A stretch of 46,754 nucleotides of DNA, from positions 1 to 46,754 of the forward strand of contig NZ_JAEUMN010000010.1 in assembly GCF_016793225.1 (NCBI RefSeq), given 5' to 3'. Shown here in pieces: positions 45,162-46,754 of this stretch; position 1 is the first letter of the stretch, and every line of letters starts with the position of its first letter. Below the pieces are notes generated by a model. The model saw only the letters and a list, made by a program, of their open reading frames with translations, did not search any database and had not been told where the DNA came from. Made by a program: the position numbers and the translations under genes. Source of the stretch: Phenylobacterium sp. Lineage in GTDB: Bacteria > Pseudomonadota > Alphaproteobacteria > Caulobacterales > Caulobacteraceae.

Positions 45162-46384
45162 GGTTCGTCGAGCTGATCCGCTTCGCCCTGGGCGCCATCG
45201 TCGCCCACCCCATGCGCAGCGGCCTGACGTCGCTGGGGGTGGTGATCGGCGTCGCCGCCGTAGTGATGATGACCGCCATCGGACTGGGCGCGCAGCAACG
45301 GGTCACCAGCGCGATCTCCGGGCTGGGCTCCAACCTCATCATCGTGAGCCCCAGTTTTCAGCGGGGTCCCGTCAGCCAGGGCGCGGGAGCCGGCATGTCC
45401 CTTCGCGACAGCGACGCCGAGGCCATCGCGCGCCAGGTCGAGGACGTCGCCGCCGTCGCGCCAGCGGTCACCACGCGCGCGCAGCTGGCGGCGGACGGAG
45501 CCAACTGGAACACGCGGATCGACGGCGTGACGCCGGACTATCTCGTGGCCCGCGACCTCGTCATCGCCCGCGGCCGGATGTTCGACGAACGGGAAGCGCG
45601 GCAGGGCAAGAAGGTGATCGTGGTGGGCCCGACGGTGGCCCGCGAGCTGTGGGGCGACACCGATCCGATCGGCAGGCGCATCCGCGTGCGCTCGGTCCCG
45701 TTCGAGGTGATCGGGGTCCTGGAGTCCAAGGGCAACGCCGGCCTGGGCCAGGACCAGGACGACGTGGCCCTGGCGCCGCTGCAGGCGGTGCGGTCGCGGC
45801 TGGTGGGCCGCCGGTTCCGCGGGGACACGATCCAGACGATGTACGTGAAGTCGCTGGACGCCGACTCCCTCGACCGGGTGCAGGAGGACGTCACCAACCT
45901 GCTGCGCGAGACCCACCGCATCCGGCCCGGCGAGGAGGATGACTTCCAGACCCAGAACATGGCCTCGATCCTGGCCACCATGCAGGCGGCGGTGGCCACG
46001 TTCACGGTGTTCCTCGCCGCCGTGGCGGCGGTGTCGCTGGTGGTGGGCGGCGTCGGCATCATGAACATCATGCTGGTCTCGGTCACCGAACGGACCCGCG
46101 AGATCGGCCTGCGCATGGCGCTGGGCGCGAAGCGGTCCGACGTGCTGATCCAGTTCGCCCTGGAGTCCGTCGCGCTCTCGATGGCGGGGGGACTGATCGG
46201 CCTCACGATCGGTGTGCTGGGCGCGCTCGGCGTCGCCAGGCTGGCCGACTGGCCGGCCGCGGTCCCGCCCTGGGCCGCGCCGCTGGCTCTGGGCTTCTCG
46301 ATGGTCGTGGGGCTGGTGTTCGGCGCCTACCCGTCGTGGCGGGCCGCCCGCCTCGACCCCATCGAGGCGCTGCGTCGCGAATAA
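45158..46384 (+). CDS. ABC exporter permease, MacB/FtsX type
   Basis: A 408-residue permease with one N-terminal helix (SGLTSLGVVIGVAAVVMMTAIG), a large periplasmic MacB_PCD domain (about 60-270), and three C-terminal helices (FTVFLAAVAAVSLVVGGVGIMNIMLVSVTERTREIGLRMALGA is the FtsX signature). It forms the split MacAB-like exporter with the adaptor and ATPase. E. coli MacB has both halves in one chain. The substrate could be an antibiotic, peptide or lipid; a TolC-like channel would be needed and is not in the window. Confidence 0.93.
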   Translation: MRFVELIRFALGAIVAHPMRSGLTSLGVVIGVAAVVMMTAIGLGAQQRVTSAISGLGSNLIIVSPSFQRGPVSQGAGAGMSLRDSDAEAIARQVEDVAAVAPAVTTRAQLAADGANWNTRIDGVTPDYLVARDLVIARGRMFDEREARQGKKVIVVGPTVARELWGDTDPIGRRIRVRSVPFEVIGVLESKGNAGLGQDQDDVALAPLQAVRSRLVGRRFRGDTIQTMYVKSLDADSLDRVQEDVTNLLRETHRIRPGEEDDFQTQNMASILATMQAAVATFTVFLAAVAAVSLVVGGVGIMNIMLVSVTERTREIGLRMALGAKRSDVLIQFALESVALSMAGGLIGLTIGVLGALGVARLADWPAAVPPWAAPLALGFSMVVGLVFGAYPSWRAARLDPIEALRRE

Positions 46385-46614
46385 GTCGCGTCTGCGGCTG
46401 CAACCTTGACTGGCTTCAGGGGTTAGCCAGACCGCAAGCCCCTTGCGGAACGACCCCAGTCAGCACGGAGACCCACCGTCGACGAAAACGCCCGAGGAAC
46501 CCAGGCGCGCCGCGCCGGCGTCCCTCCCGTGCACCGGCCGATGGCGAGCGGTCGGCGGCGCGCGTCCCGCGAAGACAGCCCCCAACTCGCCGAGTAAGTG
46601 AGGAGAGTCCCTCG

Positions 46615-46754
46615 ATGGCCACCGCTGACACCGGCAAGCCCCGCGCCCGACGCGGCTTCGCCGCCATGAACCCCGAACGCCGCCGCGAGATCGCCCGCAA
46701 GGGCGGCGCCAGCGTCCCCGGCGAGAAGCGCAGCTTCGCCAAGGACCGCGACCT
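46615..46754 (+). CDS. KGG-motif stress-induced protein, 5' part (runs off the window)
   Basis: The first 46 codons, starting MATADTGKPRARRGFAAMNPERRREIARKGG, carry the KGG pattern (RGFAxMxxxxxxxIAxKGG) of con-10/YciG-like stress proteins; KRSFAKDRD begins the next repeat. GAGGAGAG lies just before the ATG. The function of the family is uncertain, though members are often under general-stress control. The preceding 230 bases (46385-46614) hold no other gene and probably the promoter. The 3' end is outside the window. Confidence 0.8.
   Translation, partial: MATADTGKPRARRGFAAMNPERRREIARKGGASVPGEKRSFAKDRD

Noticed and set aside
46445-46525. GGAAC motifs upstream of the KGG gene, suggestive of a general-stress (EcfG/SigT) promoter
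   Set aside because: The motifs at 46447 and 46496 lack a convincing CGTT at 16-17 bases; the best is CGTC at about 18, which is too weak to claim.

Overview
High-GC (roughly 70%) chromosomal DNA that looks like an alphaproteobacterium of the order Caulobacterales (Caulobacter, Phenylobacterium or Brevundimonas type). The evidence is the housekeeping gene content and order: pyrE-pdxJ-acpS with lepB-rnc-era and recO, a single long Rel/Spo protein next to rpoZ, and dapA-smpB. Genes are tightly packed with many 4-base ATGA/GTGA overlaps. No tRNA, rRNA, CRISPR array, transposase, integrase or phage gene was seen, and no gene-free stretch exceeds 300 bases. Many long open frames antisense to real genes are GC artefacts and are left out.

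Layout. 1-606: 5' part of recO (minus). 607-8699: a block lying between recO and era that holds an arylamine N-acetyltransferase, a C45-type hydrolase with an orphan peptide-binding lipoprotein, a serine hydrolase, and an HscC-like Hsp70 with its own membrane-anchored J-domain partner. 8700-11132: era, rnc and lepB (minus). 11133-14251: a second block of small genes (SnoaL-like, SRPBCC, small exported proteins, DUF808, DUF2147). 14332-16069: acpS, pdxJ, pyrE. 16187-17688: a divergent class III nucleotidyl-cyclase-like protein and a small exported protein. 17689-21568: rsh, rpoZ, a YCII protein, a palindromic repeat element and folK. 21588-25279: NYN ribonuclease-like protein, family-5-like uracil-DNA glycosylase, enoyl-CoA hydratase, exported M20 peptidase. 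25281-27962: gamma-carbonic-anhydrase-like protein, GNAT acetyltransferase, smpB, dapA (minus). 28089-30194: exported soluble lytic transglycosylase. 30198-33751: TetR plus a FecCD/BtuCDF-type uptake system. 33861-35554: two RNA methyltransferases. 35565-35714: paired REP-like hairpins. 35773-38199: hrpB. 38340-40616: amino-acid permease, intrinsic terminator, glyoxalase-II-like hydrolase. 40701-46384: response regulator, histidine kinase, MacA-like adaptor with a large insertion, ABC ATPase and FtsX-type permease. 46615-end: start of a KGG stress-protein gene.

How the genes work together. The core genes cover protein export (lepB), rRNA processing and ribosome assembly (rnc, era), tmRNA rescue (smpB), acyl-carrier activation (acpS), and B6, pyrimidine, folate and lysine/peptidoglycan precursor synthesis (pdxJ, pyrE, folK, dapA). 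The (p)ppGpp enzyme sits beside RNA polymerase omega. The accessory genes form compact modules: Hsp70 with its J-protein, a regulated metal-chelate or cobalamin importer, and a two-component-regulated MacAB-like exporter.

Points most worth a second look: the cyclase-like protein at 16187; the Hsp70/J pair with a strong hairpin over the Hsp70 ribosome-binding site; the adaptor with a glycine-rich and helical insertion; folK with no standard start codon; and three palindromic repeat elements. No complete, clearly new system can be proved from sequence alone.
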